Notes: generated by a model from the sequence alone, not told the origin. A stretch of 49,986 nt of DNA from RUG14130 sp045598325 (GCA_045598325.1 JAZLLT010000084.1:1-49986); one strand, 5' to 3'; positions 25,513 through 34,789 are shown, counted from the stretch's first letter. Translations and numbers: made by a program.

Positions 25513-25722
25513 TTATTGCTTTTTCTTCATTATTCTACCTGTCATAAATACGATAATTGTGGGCAAAACCAAGAGCAGGACATCTACCAGCACCCACACA
25601 CAAAAAGATGCAGAGTTGCTGACCGGGGAATATTGGATATAATCAACAATAACCAGGATAGCAAATGCCATTGCAAGAATAATGCTAATGACATTGCACT
25701 CCATAGGTGCTCTCTCTTTCAA
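25513..25722 (-). CDS. Small two-helix membrane protein, cargo operon
   Basis: A 69-residue protein, mainly two hydrophobic helices (IISIILAMAFAILVIVDYI-like at about 10-28, and VWVLVDVLLLVLPTIIVFMTG at about 41-61) with a basic end (RIMKKKQ). The start is ambiguous: I prefer the TTG at 25722 behind an AGAGGTGAT site; a GTG at 25731 and an ATG at 25704 are alternatives. It lies downstream of the AbiEii gene and before the cargo terminator, so it may act with the AbiE pair, for example in superinfection exclusion. That is only inference. Confidence 0.5.
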   Translation of the reverse strand: MKERAPMECNVISIILAMAFAILVIVDYIQYSPVSNSASFCVWVLVDVLLLVLPTIIVFMTGRIMKKKQ

Positions 25723-25823
25723 GTAGATCACCTCTAAGGGCTCCTATTTATCAGATAATTATATCATCGATCGTTATTTTGCCTGACACAAGAACATCTT
25801 GCATTTGCAGGACGGGAACTTGA

Positions 25824-26690
25824 TCAGACCGCAGTCAGTCCCTGAGTGATCTGTTTGAAAAAATCAGGACACCACACATTCAAAGATGCCTTGTCCTTGA
25901 TGAACGGGCGCACATCCTCAGATGCCGATGCAAAATCGATTGCATCAAAACGGTCATAAAGCATTGTTTTAAGAATCTCAAGATCAAACGGTGCATCTTC
26001 CTGTACGGCACCTGAATCAATCAATCTCGCCTGCAGATGTTTCATGTTAACGGATGCATTCCGTGAAAGATAGAAGATATAGTCATACAGATCTCTGCCT
26101 TTGACGCGATTCTGCCAAGCCCGGCACAATACCGCATGCAGCTTGCCTGCAAACAGGGACGGCAAATCATATAGTCGGACAGCATAAGGTGACGGAAAAA
26201 GTTGAAATCGCTGCTCATATCCAGCGCCGGACGGCGGGTTTGTATCAACCTCGAACTTTATCTTGATGACCTCATTTGCAGTTATGCTTCCCGCAAGACG
26301 ATCATCCGCGTAAAACATAAGGACATGTTCACGTGTGTTTCCCTTCAGGAAAGCGGACTTTACGAATGAATCCTTCGTCTTATTCTTTTCGCTGATTTCA
26401 AGGTGCAAGCCATAGGCAAGCACCTCTTTTTCCAGTACCGGAAAGTAGGACGAAAGATCAAATTCAGTGTTCTCTGCGGTCAGAGAAAAATCAAGGTCCT
26501 CTGAAAAACGGTCAAGACCGTAGAAGATACGCAGAGCTGTGCCGCCATAGAAAGCCGCTTCCTGAAAGAAACCTGCACGTGAAAGACCGCATAACACGAT
26601 CTCCTGCATGATCTCTTTCATAGCGTTTGTCTTGTCTTCAGTTGTTACAGTGTTGTAATGCTTCAGCATTTCCTGTATGGATGTATTCAT
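25824..26690 (-). CDS. abiEii: AbiEii-type nucleotidyltransferase toxin
   Basis: A 288-residue protein of the AbiEii/AbiGii (nucleotidyl transferase) family, the toxin of type IV toxin-antitoxin and abortive-infection systems. The nucleotidyltransferase core is clear: FYGGTALRIFYGLDRFSEDLDFSL (45-68 region) has the GG and the DxD metal-binding pair. A later conserved motif, LFAGKLHAVLCRAWQNRVKGRDLYD, is also intact. The family modifies tRNA or other RNA acceptor ends and stops growth. It overlaps the antitoxin gene by 4 bp. Base composition is a little lower in GC than the tail genes around it. Confidence 0.92.
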   Translation of the reverse strand: MNTSIQEMLKHYNTVTTEDKTNAMKEIMQEIVLCGLSRAGFFQEAAFYGGTALRIFYGLDRFSEDLDFSLTAENTEFDLSSYFPVLEKEVLAYGLHLEISEKNKTKDSFVKSAFLKGNTREHVLMFYADDRLAGSITANEVIKIKFEVDTNPPSGAGYEQRFQLFPSPYAVRLYDLPSLFAGKLHAVLCRAWQNRVKGRDLYDYIFYLSRNASVNMKHLQARLIDSGAVQEDAPFDLEILKTMLYDRFDAIDFASASEDVRPFIKDKASLNVWCPDFFKQITQGLTAV

Positions 26691-27274
26691 ACTCTGCCTC
26701 CGTGCATATAAGCGTTCAGATGGTGTATGTTTTTGCAGCGGTATAACGCGTCAAGCTCCGCAATAGTTGTCGCATTCAAACGGTTAAAGACGCTTCTGTC
26801 TATGCGCAAATCATCGAACAGCAACAATTCCAGCTGCTTCCGATTCGGAACAGTCGGACATATATAGAGCTTATCACATAGTGCCTTCTCCGGTGAGGCA
26901 AGAAAGTATGCGTAGCCGTTTTCTTCGCACAGCTCAATTTCACACGGATAAGCTGCGGCCGGAATATCGCGAAATGAATAGCTGCCAAAGTCATTGCTGT
27001 AAAGTTTCTTCTTACCCTTGGCGCAGGTGGCCGATGTATATTCCTGTACGCGCTCCGGAATCAAACCATGACGGGAAAGCGCATAGTCAAACGACAAATA
27101 CGATGGGCTGTAAATTACCGGTGCCAGAAGATATCCGGGCACAGTTGGATCTGTTTCATAGATTCCTTTAATAACAGGATGAAGGGCTCCTGACACACAA
27201 AGAGAAGCTATCTTATCATAAGGAGCACGATATCCACTCAGTTCATCAAGCAACATTCCTGTAGTTTTTATCAT
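26687..27274 (-). CDS. abiEi: AbiEi-type antitoxin/repressor
   Basis: A 195-residue protein of the AbiEi antitoxin family. The N-terminal half has the conserved pattern of a DNA-binding winged-helix region with a proline-glycine turn (YDKIASLCVSGALHPVIKGIYE), and the C-terminal domain has ISPEKALCDKLY-like sequence (YFLASPEKALCDKLYIC). In studied AbiE systems AbiEi neutralises AbiEii and represses the operon by binding inverted repeats in its promoter. Two matching inverted repeats lie just upstream here, so negative autoregulation is likely. Confidence 0.9.
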   Translation of the reverse strand: MIKTTGMLLDELSGYRAPYDKIASLCVSGALHPVIKGIYETDPTVPGYLLAPVIYSPSYLSFDYALSRHGLIPERVQEYTSATCAKGKKKLYSNDFGSYSFRDIPAAAYPCEIELCEENGYAYFLASPEKALCDKLYICPTVPNRKQLELLLFDDLRIDRSVFNRLNATTIAELDALYRCKNIHHLNAYMHGGRV

Positions 27275-27290
27275 CGATTTTCACCTCTAT

Positions 27291-27379
27291 CTCGAATTAT
27301 AATCGAGTTTGTGGTGATATTCAAGCATTATATGGTTAACATTCCTCCTTTATCACCTTCAACTCGAATTTCATTCGAG
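27291..27379 (-). promoter_or_regulatory. AbiE promoter with two palindromic operators
   Basis: Two 17-bp sites begin with CTCGAAT: 27291-27307 (right arm AATCGAG, one mismatch) and 27363-27379 (right arm ATTCGAG, perfect, 3-bp spacer). They lie 72 bp apart. On the minus strand a promoter TTGAAT (27324-27319), 17-bp spacer, TATAAT (27301-27296) has its -10 box inside the first site. This is what one expects for AbiEi autorepression. Confidence 0.8.
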
Positions 27380-27417
27380 CTTGCAGCGATAATCGTTTAT
27401 TCCATGGCATTACGGTG

Positions 27418-28116
27418 TTATTTTGATCTCCAGTACGGTTTTACGAGTACGCTTGTCACATCTCCGGTCCAGCTGATAGCATTCTGCCCCGGTATCAGTT
27501 TGGGGAAATCACCGGTCATCTTTCCGTTCTGCAGTTCGTCATTGTTATATGCTTCCTGCAGACGGCTGTCGATGGTGATACTGTCTTCTACATCCTCCAA
27601 AAGGATGATGTACTGTCCGACCATAAGCGTGATGTCCCCGCTGCCGGTCACGGTGATGACCGGCTCTGATGCTACACTATAAGGGTTGTTCACGAACTGG
27701 CCGGATGTAGTCAGCGTGATATCCTCGGTTCCGTCGATCTGAAACAGCGGTTTGCAGCGGAAATTCACTGTAAAAGACCTGTGCGGGTTGCCGCGCAGAA
27801 TCTTTTCCAGCGGGATCTGGTTCACGATCCGAGCCTCGTAATGCCCGCCGGGACGGACGGGATAAGACAGGTTGCCTGCGCCGTGCAGGAAAGCTATATC
27901 CGCATCGATGTTTTCCGTGTTCCGGATAATGCACTTAAAGGGGAGAGTGATGTCATTGTATACATCCTCTCCCTCCGTCGTTGCAAGCGATCCGCTTCTG
28001 CCGGGAACATCCGTGAATGTTACCCTCTCCTCGGGTATGATAATGGGCGGCTGCTCCAGCACATAGATACCCTTCGATGTGCTGTTCACACCGTTCCAGG
28101 TGAAATAATCATTCAT
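27418..28116 (-). CDS. Distal tail protein (Dit)
   Basis: A 232-residue phage tail protein of the Dit/Sipho_tail family, the hexameric hub linking tail tube and baseplate. N-terminal features are FTWNGVNSTSKGIYVLEQPPI and VPGRSGSLATTEGEDVYND, the latter being the family signature. The C-terminal part is a beta-sandwich (EPVITVTGSGDITLMVGQ). It follows the tape measure gene with a 2-bp gap, as usual. Confidence 0.9.
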   Translation of the reverse strand: MNDYFTWNGVNSTSKGIYVLEQPPIIIPEERVTFTDVPGRSGSLATTEGEDVYNDITLPFKCIIRNTENIDADIAFLHGAGNLSYPVRPGGHYEARIVNQIPLEKILRGNPHRSFTVNFRCKPLFQIDGTEDITLTTSGQFVNNPYSVASEPVITVTGSGDITLMVGQYIILLEDVEDSITIDSRLQEAYNNDELQNGKMTGDFPKLIPGQNAISWTGDVTSVLVKPYWRSK

Positions 28117-28118
28117 GG

Positions 28119-31100
28119 CTATCTCCTTCCCCTTCCTGCCTGCTGGCGTTTGGTCAGCGCGGCAATCTCCCGGGCAAGGTCCCGGATATCCTGCTCACTG
28201 CTGATATTGAAATCGTTCCCGCTGATGGTGATGGAGTCATCGTAGCTGTTGTTCGTGCGGCTGTTCGTTATAGGCACCACGGCAGAAGCGGCCTCTCCGC
28301 TCAGATACCGGGACGCGTTCCGGACGATCCGCGCCTGCTCTTCCGTGGATTCCAGCACACCCTCGCCGAGACCGCGCATCATCATTTTTCCGACTTCATC
28401 GCGGAACACACGGGAAGGCGAGTTGATGCCGAGGCTCTTTCTGGCTGCTACCAGCGCGGCTTCTGTGACAGACATCATTGCGGAGACTACGCCGCTCTGG
28501 CCGCTCAGGATACCGCTTGCCAGACCCGCCGACATGTTGAAGCCCAACTGGGTCGTATCAAAGCCTTCCAGAGCAGCTGTTATCTCCGCGGGTACATCCT
28601 GCCCCATGGCCTTGAGCGTATCGGCGTATGCGGCAAGCAGATTGATGTCATCCATAGATACATCACCGCCCGCGGAGAGAACGGCGGTGATCTCATCGAC
28701 AGCTTCCTGCAATCCGCCGTTCTGCACAAGGTCCGCAAGACCTTCTCCTGCCTCACGCATTTCCATAAGTCCGCCGGGAAGATCGTAGACTTCAAATGCG
28801 TTCTGTCCGCTGCAGAACTTGTCCGCAAGGGACTTCATTTGCAGGATGTAATTCGAAATATCTACCGGAGCAGTGATGCCCTGCGGCGCTGTTGTACTGC
28901 CGCTCTCTGCGGCTGCACCTGTCAGGCTGCGAAGGAATCCGGGGATGTCGTTCTGCTCGATGGCTACGCCCATAAGGAGCAATCCCTGCGTCAGATTTGA
29001 CAGGAAGTCCGTATTGGTGTCGATGCCCAATGTACTCATGTATTCCAGATATTCGGCAACCTTTCCAACCGTATCAACAGCACTTTGGTCCACCATGTCA
29101 CCGTTCATGAGTGCGCTCACAACGGACAGGACACCATTGCTCAGTTCCAGTTCTGCCGCTTCGTCAAGCAATCCTCCGACTTCCATAATGTCATCAAATG
29201 TGACCTTGTCGAATCCCCAGATCTTATCCCACAATCCGTGTGACTTTTTCAAGCGTTCTTCGATTTGCCGGAGCTTGACGATCGTTGCGTCGAGGTTTTC
29301 ACCGATGGATTTCGATGAGAACATCCCGAAGACGCCATAGGTATTTGCATCCGCATTCATTGCGTCTTTCAGGTCTTCAGCCGCTTCCGCTCCGCTCTTG
29401 CCTTCCCACTCCGGTTTTACCGTCACATGGTAAACGCCGTCCTTATCCACGCCGACTACGATGTCGCTGGCATCGATGGTGTTGAGCAGGTTGGAATCCA
29501 CATCGATGATGGGAAGACCGTTGGATCCGTAGAACCGGACCTTGCCCTCCTCGAACTTGGTGTTCAAGGCGGAGAACCAGTCATCACCAAAGGCACCCTG
29601 CACAGTCGTAGGGGTCACATCCGCTTCGAGCGCCACCTTGGCCTTGTTCGCGTTTTTCCAGTTCTGCACGGCCGTATCGTCGATATCCTTAGGTGTGACG
29701 CTGCCGGTCAGGCCGATGTTCTGCGGAGTGTAGTTTTCAACATAAGCCGTGACATAGGGATTCACTCCGGAAGTGTCCGGCGCTTTTTCTCCTGTCCCTT
29801 TTTCATAGGTGGATACATAGCCCGTGACATAGGCATCCACTTCATCCGTGGAGGGCGCCGTCCCGTTCCGGAGCGTATACGCTTCGATGTATGCGCTTAC
29901 CGCAGGCGCGATGTCTCCGGGGTCCGGTGCGTCTTCTCCCGAAGCAAGCACATAGGCTTGCACGGCGGCGGTGACAAGCGGGTACACATCCTCCGCGCTG
30001 GGCGTGTTGTCACCCGTACCTTTGATGTAAGAACTGACAACTGCCTGTATGAACGGTGCTATGACAGACGCGTCGGGGGCATTTTCGCCGGTACCTTCGA
30101 GGTACGCTTTGACAACGGCATCCACGAGGGGAGTGAGCGCGGAACTGTCGGGCTCCGTTTCGCCCGTGCCCTCCACATAACCGTTCACGACAGCAGTGAC
30201 CACGGGCTTGATCGCTTCGGTGCTGATGCCCTCGATCTCCTTGTAGCCGGTGACAGACGCGGTGGTAAGCACATCCGCACCGGGGTTTTCGGCGAACTCC
30301 TTCCATCTGGCGATGGCACCGTCCATGTCCAGATCGGTGGATATCTTCAGCACCTCACTGCCGAAATCATCAAAAATCGCACGGAGCGGGTCCAGATTGG
30401 GATCGCCGCTCATGCCTTTGAGCATCGTTTGGATCGTACCGATCTGCGAAAGCGCCGTGTTCAGGAAATCCTCATCGACCCCGGTCAGCTTGCTGATCTC
30501 CTCTGTTCCGAGCCCCTGATCGAGCAGGGAACTGATCTGTGTGAGCACGCCGTAGTATTCGACCAGGCTGTCTTCATCGAGCGCGCCCACAAATTCAGAC
30601 AAGGACGCGTAATTCTCGGTGGAGGATTCATCCGCATATTTCATGAACCGGGTATAAAGTTCCGTCATATCCGAGAAGGACTTTTGGAACTGTTCAGTCC
30701 CGATAATGGGCCGGATGACCTTGCTTATGGTGTCCGCGTAATCGGCAGCCGCGTTCCGGCGCTGTTCGTTATACCAGGCGTTCAGCTCCTCCAGCGCGGC
30801 TTTCTGCTGATCGCTTTCCATGGTCCGGATGAGCTTGAAGCGGTTGTCGTATTCGTCATCGATGGCTTTGTTGACAGCAGCCATGCCTTCACCGGCCGCA
30901 ACAAGGGCATCCTCGTATACTGTGCCTGACACTTCCAGTCCCGCCGCCTTCGCGCGCTCCTCCGCCATTCTGACAGCATCTTCAATACTGTCAAAGCCCT
31001 TGCTGTCTTCGGGAGAAATGCCGTACTTGATGTTGATTGCCTGACGCTGCGCGATGAGTGAGTTGAGTTTGGCTATATCTTCGTTGGAAAGGTAGTATTC

Positions 31101-33890
31101 CTTCCGCTTTTCCAACAGGGCGGCGATCTCCGCGTCGAGGATGTCAAGCTGCGCCATGTCGGCATTGATGCCTTCCTGCACTTCCGTGTAGCCCGCTTTC
31201 CTCGCGGTCTCCGCCATGGTTTCCAGTTCGTCTTTTGTCGTTTCCGTCAATGCGTGGAAGGTGTTCACATACCTCTCGACAGTCTCATCTGTCTCGACCA
31301 TGTCATCTTTCCAGTCATTCGTGACAGTATCCAGCAGTTCCATCATCGTCATGCCGTTTCTGATGAAATCGCTGCTGCTCATGTCAAAAGAGCCGAGCCC
31401 CCCGCTCGTTCCGTAGAAGGTTTCGGCAGCATGGTTTTTCCAGTTGTCCGCCGCCTCATTGAGCCTTTCCAGCGCTTCCCGAGCCGCCTTCGCTCCTGAC
31501 GCCCAGTCATAGAACTTGTACACGCCGTAAGCAAGAGCCGCGTAGATGCCTATCACAAGTCCCGGCGACTGTGAAAGGGCGGCATTGAAGCCCTTGAGTC
31601 CGCCTCCCGCTTCGCCCGCGAGTGTGGCGAACTTGCCTATGGCTTTTGCTACGGTGCCTACCGCCTTGGTGACCTTGCCGTACACCAGAATTGCGGGACC
31701 GGCCGCCGCGGCAATTGCCGCCCATTTGATCAGTTCCTGCCGCTGGGCGGAGTCCATATCCATGAGCCTGTCGATGAAACCGCTGATGCCTTCCATCGCT
31801 TTCTTGATGGCGGGCATCATGTCCCCGCCGATGACTTCCGCAAAGAGCATAGCCTTGTTCTTTAAGTTCGCCATCTGGCTTTCCGTGGTGGCGTACCGCT
31901 TGTTCGCTTCCTCTGTGAGTGCGGTGTTCTCCTCCCACGCCGCGTTCGCCATGTCCTGCGCCGTGTAGAACAGTTCAGTGGCGTTCGTGGCACGGAGCAG
32001 GGTATCACGCAGACGGATCTCGGCGATGCCCATGTCGTTCAGGGTCTTGATGGCGGAGATGCCTTCCACGTCCATTTGGGACAGACCGAGGATAAACGAC
32101 ATGAACGCTTCCGCCGGATCTGCGTCCCAGACGGCTTTGAACTCCGCGGCGGTCATGCCGCTGACCTTGGCAAAGTCATCCAGCGCAGTGCCGCCCGTTT
32201 CGGCTGCGACCTCCATTTTGATGAGCGCTTTCGAGAAAGCGGAACCGCCCATCTGCGCCTCGATGCCGACAGAGGACAGGCCTGCGGCGAAACCCAGGAT
32301 CTGGGCTTCCGTAAGTCCTACCTGTCTTCCTGCGCCCGCCAGCCTCTGCGCCATCAGCATGATGGGCTTTTCTGTGGTGGCAAAATTGTTGCCCAGCTCT
32401 ACAATGGTAGAGCCGATATTCTTGAACATGGACTGGTCTGTGCCCATGATATTCGCAAACTTCGCTATGGATTCGGCGGCTTCGTCGGCAGAAAGATCTT
32501 CGCAGGAATTGCCCAGGTCGATCATAATGCGGGTGAAGTCCGCCAGGTACGCATTATTGACGCCCAGCTGACCGCCGATGGCCATGGTCTCATTGATGAC
32601 AGTCGTAGTCGCAGCGATCTCCGTCGACATCTGGCGGGACGCTTGTGCCAGTGCATCGAACTCTTCTTCGGTGGCGTCTACCGTCTTCCTGACGGAGGCA
32701 AAGGACGATTCAAAGTCCATGTTGGCCTTGACCGCCTTGGTGCCAAGCGCTACGATGGGAGTGGTCACCATGGTCGTGAGCCTGCGTCCCACCTGCTGCG
32801 CGGAGCGTGCGATCCTGTCGCATTTCTCACCGAATTCCGTGAGGCTCTTTCTGGCAGCGGTCCACGATGAGCTTGCCGTAGCGAGCGCGCCCTGCGTTGC
32901 GGCCAGTTCGCTCTCCATTTCACGGAGCTCCGCGTTGGCGTTGTTGAGGGCTGTTTCGGCGTCGGTCACGGCGTCCGCGGCTTCCTTTGCCTTGGCGGGA
33001 TCGTTGGCGTCCTGTGCCGCCTGAAGGCGCGTACGCGCGGCTGCGAGGGCGGATTCGTACTGGGTAACAGCACCGCGCTGGATGCCGATCTTATCTGGGA
33101 GAAGGGATACCTTTGCGGAAAGTCCGACCACGCTTCCGTCAAAGTCCTTGACGCCCGCGCCTGCAAGACGGAACCGGCTCTGCGCCAGCTGTGTCTGCTT
33201 ACCTGCGGATGTGATATTGTCCTTCGCCGTCTGCATGGCGTTTCCGGCGTTTGCCCATTCAGTCTCTGCCAGAGCCAGCGCCTTGGCGGTCTCATCGATA
33301 GCGGCTTCCGTGGTCTTGTAAGCCGCTTCTGCCTTGTTGAGCTGTGTCTGGATTGTAGAAACGGCATCGGCGGCGTTCTGCGTGCTTCTGGCAAGAGCAT
33401 CGTTCTGACCGGACAGTTTCTGCACTTCCGCCTTGGCTGCGGAGTATTCCGCTTTCGCCGCTTCCAGGTTCGCACCGGCGGCAATAGTCACAGAATTTGT
33501 CTCACCGAGAGTAGCCTTATATTCATCAAAGCGTGCCTGGGCGCGTGTGACTTCATCCGCCATTTCCGCCTGACGGGAACGGGCTTCTTCCAGTTTGCCC
33601 GCATACTCGCCCTGCCGGTTATAGCATTCGGTGAGTTTATTATTAGCCTGTTCCAGCGCGCGCTGGTACTGCTGTACGATATTCCCCTGCATGGAGAGTT
33701 CGCTCTGCAGCGTACCCAGCCGGGAGGCAAGTCCCGCCGCGGAGGTGTCGAAGTCCTTGATCCCGGCCGAAGCCAGCTTGAAGAACGATTCCGCTTCCTG
33801 TATCTGTTTGTTGACAGACTTGATGTTCCTGGTGAAATTATCCGTGTTCAGCGACAGCGATACGACCAGGTCGCGCAGTGATTCAGCCAT
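28119..33890 (-). CDS. Tail tape measure protein
   Basis: A 1923-residue protein that sets tail length and is ejected with the DNA. The N-terminal ~350 residues are coiled coil with an internal duplication (AGIKDFDTSAAGLASRLGTL and AGVKDFDGSVVGLSAKVSLL). The TP901-type core follows at about 370-660 (ALGTKAVKANMDFESSFASVRK, QLGVNNAYLADFTRI), then hydrophobic helices at about 725-780. A block of tandem ~25-residue repeats lies at about 1212-1390. The C-terminus has GINSPSRVFRDEVGKMMMRGLGEG, a motif very common in Firmicutes tape measures. Using the usual 0.15 nm per residue gives a tail near 290 nm. Confidence 0.95.
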   Translation of the reverse strand: MAESLRDLVVSLSLNTDNFTRNIKSVNKQIQEAESFFKLASAGIKDFDTSAAGLASRLGTLQSELSMQGNIVQQYQRALEQANNKLTECYNRQGEYAGKLEEARSRQAEMADEVTRAQARFDEYKATLGETNSVTIAAGANLEAAKAEYSAAKAEVQKLSGQNDALARSTQNAADAVSTIQTQLNKAEAAYKTTEAAIDETAKALALAETEWANAGNAMQTAKDNITSAGKQTQLAQSRFRLAGAGVKDFDGSVVGLSAKVSLLPDKIGIQRGAVTQYESALAAARTRLQAAQDANDPAKAKEAADAVTDAETALNNANAELREMESELAATQGALATASSSWTAARKSLTEFGEKCDRIARSAQQVGRRLTTMVTTPIVALGTKAVKANMDFESSFASVRKTVDATEEEFDALAQASRQMSTEIAATTTVINETMAIGGQLGVNNAYLADFTRIMIDLGNSCEDLSADEAAESIAKFANIMGTDQSMFKNIGSTIVELGNNFATTEKPIMLMAQRLAGAGRQVGLTEAQILGFAAGLSSVGIEAQMGGSAFSKALIKMEVAAETGGTALDDFAKVSGMTAAEFKAVWDADPAEAFMSFILGLSQMDVEGISAIKTLNDMGIAEIRLRDTLLRATNATELFYTAQDMANAAWEENTALTEEANKRYATTESQMANLKNKAMLFAEVIGGDMMPAIKKAMEGISGFIDRLMDMDSAQRQELIKWAAIAAAAGPAILVYGKVTKAVGTVAKAIGKFATLAGEAGGGLKGFNAALSQSPGLVIGIYAALAYGVYKFYDWASGAKAAREALERLNEAADNWKNHAAETFYGTSGGLGSFDMSSSDFIRNGMTMMELLDTVTNDWKDDMVETDETVERYVNTFHALTETTKDELETMAETARKAGYTEVQEGINADMAQLDILDAEIAALLEKRKEYYLSNEDIAKLNSLIAQRQAINIKYGISPEDSKGFDSIEDAVRMAEERAKAAGLEVSGTVYEDALVAAGEGMAAVNKAIDDEYDNRFKLIRTMESDQQKAALEELNAWYNEQRRNAAADYADTISKVIRPIIGTEQFQKSFSDMTELYTRFMKYADESSTENYASLSEFVGALDEDSLVEYYGVLTQISSLLDQGLGTEEISKLTGVDEDFLNTALSQIGTIQTMLKGMSGDPNLDPLRAIFDDFGSEVLKISTDLDMDGAIARWKEFAENPGADVLTTASVTGYKEIEGISTEAIKPVVTAVVNGYVEGTGETEPDSSALTPLVDAVVKAYLEGTGENAPDASVIAPFIQAVVSSYIKGTGDNTPSAEDVYPLVTAAVQAYVLASGEDAPDPGDIAPAVSAYIEAYTLRNGTAPSTDEVDAYVTGYVSTYEKGTGEKAPDTSGVNPYVTAYVENYTPQNIGLTGSVTPKDIDDTAVQNWKNANKAKVALEADVTPTTVQGAFGDDWFSALNTKFEEGKVRFYGSNGLPIIDVDSNLLNTIDASDIVVGVDKDGVYHVTVKPEWEGKSGAEAAEDLKDAMNADANTYGVFGMFSSKSIGENLDATIVKLRQIEERLKKSHGLWDKIWGFDKVTFDDIMEVGGLLDEAAELELSNGVLSVVSALMNGDMVDQSAVDTVGKVAEYLEYMSTLGIDTNTDFLSNLTQGLLLMGVAIEQNDIPGFLRSLTGAAAESGSTTAPQGITAPVDISNYILQMKSLADKFCSGQNAFEVYDLPGGLMEMREAGEGLADLVQNGGLQEAVDEITAVLSAGGDVSMDDINLLAAYADTLKAMGQDVPAEITAALEGFDTTQLGFNMSAGLASGILSGQSGVVSAMMSVTEAALVAARKSLGINSPSRVFRDEVGKMMMRGLGEGVLESTEEQARIVRNASRYLSGEAASAVVPITNSRTNNSYDDSITISGNDFNISSEQDIRDLAREIAALTKRQQAGRGRR
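29715..30255 (-). repeat. Seven tandem ~25-residue repeats in the tape measure
   Basis: Units share a pattern of a hydrophobic helix ending in Y, then GTGE and a Pro-Asp turn: TEAIKPVVTAVVNGYVEGTG, SALTPLVDAVVKAYLEGTG, SVIAPFIQAVVSSYIKGTG, EDVYPLVTAAVQAYVLASG, GDIAPAVSAYIEAYTLRNG, DEVDAYVTGYVSTYEKGTG and SGVNPYVTAYVENY. Protein repeats are clear while the DNA has diverged, so the array is old and selected. Confidence 0.85.
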
Positions 33891-33903
33891 CTATGACACC
33901 TCC

Positions 33904-34035
33904 TTACGGCTTGAGCCCGGGCCACACACTGTCAATGTAGCCCTGTTTTGGGTCGGGCTTGCGCTTTTCCTTGGAAGCGTGCCATGCCCTTATACGCAAA
34001 AAACCGAGCAGATCGCAATGATCTATCTCGGTCAT
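33904..34035 (-). CDS. Second tail-chaperone reading frame (gpGT-like)
   Basis: A 43-residue frame starting MTEIDHCDLLGFLRIRAWHA and ending PKQGYIDSVWPGLKP, between the chaperone gene and the tape measure. GGAGGG lies about 9 bp before its ATG. The frame also stays open upstream, in the -1 frame relative to the chaperone, through the chaperone stop codon and beyond. Siphophages often make a longer chaperone by programmed frameshift at this exact place, and the sequence GFLRIRAW resembles such extensions. I cannot place a classic slippery heptamer, so independent translation is also possible. Confidence 0.6.
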   Translation of the reverse strand: MTEIDHCDLLGFLRIRAWHASKEKRKPDPKQGYIDSVWPGLKP

Positions 34036-34091
34036 GTGCCACCCGCCCTCCAGAAGGGAGTTATAGGTGGAATAGATAAAATCGGGCAGCG

Positions 34092-34457
34092 TCAGGCTTT
34101 CTCCGCCTGCTCCGCTGCCTTCGTAGGGAATTCGTTCAGGACCTCCGTGGTCTGTGTCTGCACGGCCATGAGCGCCAGCGCCATATCGTGCATGAGCCTG
34201 TCCACGGGGTAATGGTCCAGCACATCATCGGGCGTGAACTGCCCGCCGAAGAGGATGCAGAACCATTTGATAAGCTCGTCCATGGCATCCGGGATGCTGA
34301 CTGTGTCCGCATCGGGGATAACCTCGCCCTTCACGGCGGCGTTGGAGATCCGCACGATCTTCGCGTACATTTTAGCGGCCGGGCCCATCTCGCGAAGAGC
34401 CCTGCCGCTGATATAGTCTACCGTATACTTTTTTTCACCAAGGGTGCATGTGATCAT
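34092..34457 (-). CDS. Tail assembly chaperone (gpG-like)
   Basis: A 121-residue protein located just before the tape measure, where the tail assembly chaperone is found. It begins ITCTLGEKKYTVDYISGRALREM, and has WFCILFGGQFTPDDVLDHYP in the middle. Size, position and this pattern fit the Gp13/TAC family of Firmicutes phages. It overlaps the DUF6508 gene by 4 bp. Confidence 0.8.
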   Translation of the reverse strand: MITCTLGEKKYTVDYISGRALREMGPAAKMYAKIVRISNAAVKGEVIPDADTVSIPDAMDELIKWFCILFGGQFTPDDVLDHYPVDRLMHDMALALMAVQTQTTEVLNEFPTKAAEQAEKA

Positions 34458-34789
34458 CTGCGTTTCTCCTTTTCCAATCCGGTGATCCGCGACAGGCAGT
34501 CTGCAAATGCGCCTCCGCGCATGCAGGAGTAGGGCGGATATTCAAAACGCATCTGTCTGATGAAGAATGTCAGTCTTGCCCGCGCCTGGTCGTATGTGAG
34601 CGTTTCCGCCTTTTGTTCATGTGTCATGTCATAGACTTTTCCGTAGTCGGGAAGGTACATGAAGCCTTCCTCGTCATAGGCTGCGGACAGCCAGCCTCTG
34701 AAAAGAGGCGTCCTTGTAATATCATCCTGCTCCGCACTCTTGAGTGCTTCTGCCAGCTGAATGGATATGTTCAGAAAATCATCTGTCAT
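34454..34789 (-). CDS. DUF6508-like protein
   Basis: A 111-residue protein. The C-terminal pattern ARLTFFIRQMRFEYPPYSCMRGGAFADCLSRI resembles the LTxxIRxERFxDGxxAxAxxxGxLxxILxRL signature of DUF6508. The function of the family is unknown. It is chained by 4-bp overlaps to both the ADP-ribosyltransferase and the chaperone, so it is translated together with them. It is not a standard tail gene. Confidence 0.5.
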   Translation of the reverse strand: MTDDFLNISIQLAEALKSAEQDDITRTPLFRGWLSAAYDEEGFMYLPDYGKVYDMTHEQKAETLTYDQARARLTFFIRQMRFEYPPYSCMRGGAFADCLSRITGLEKEKRR

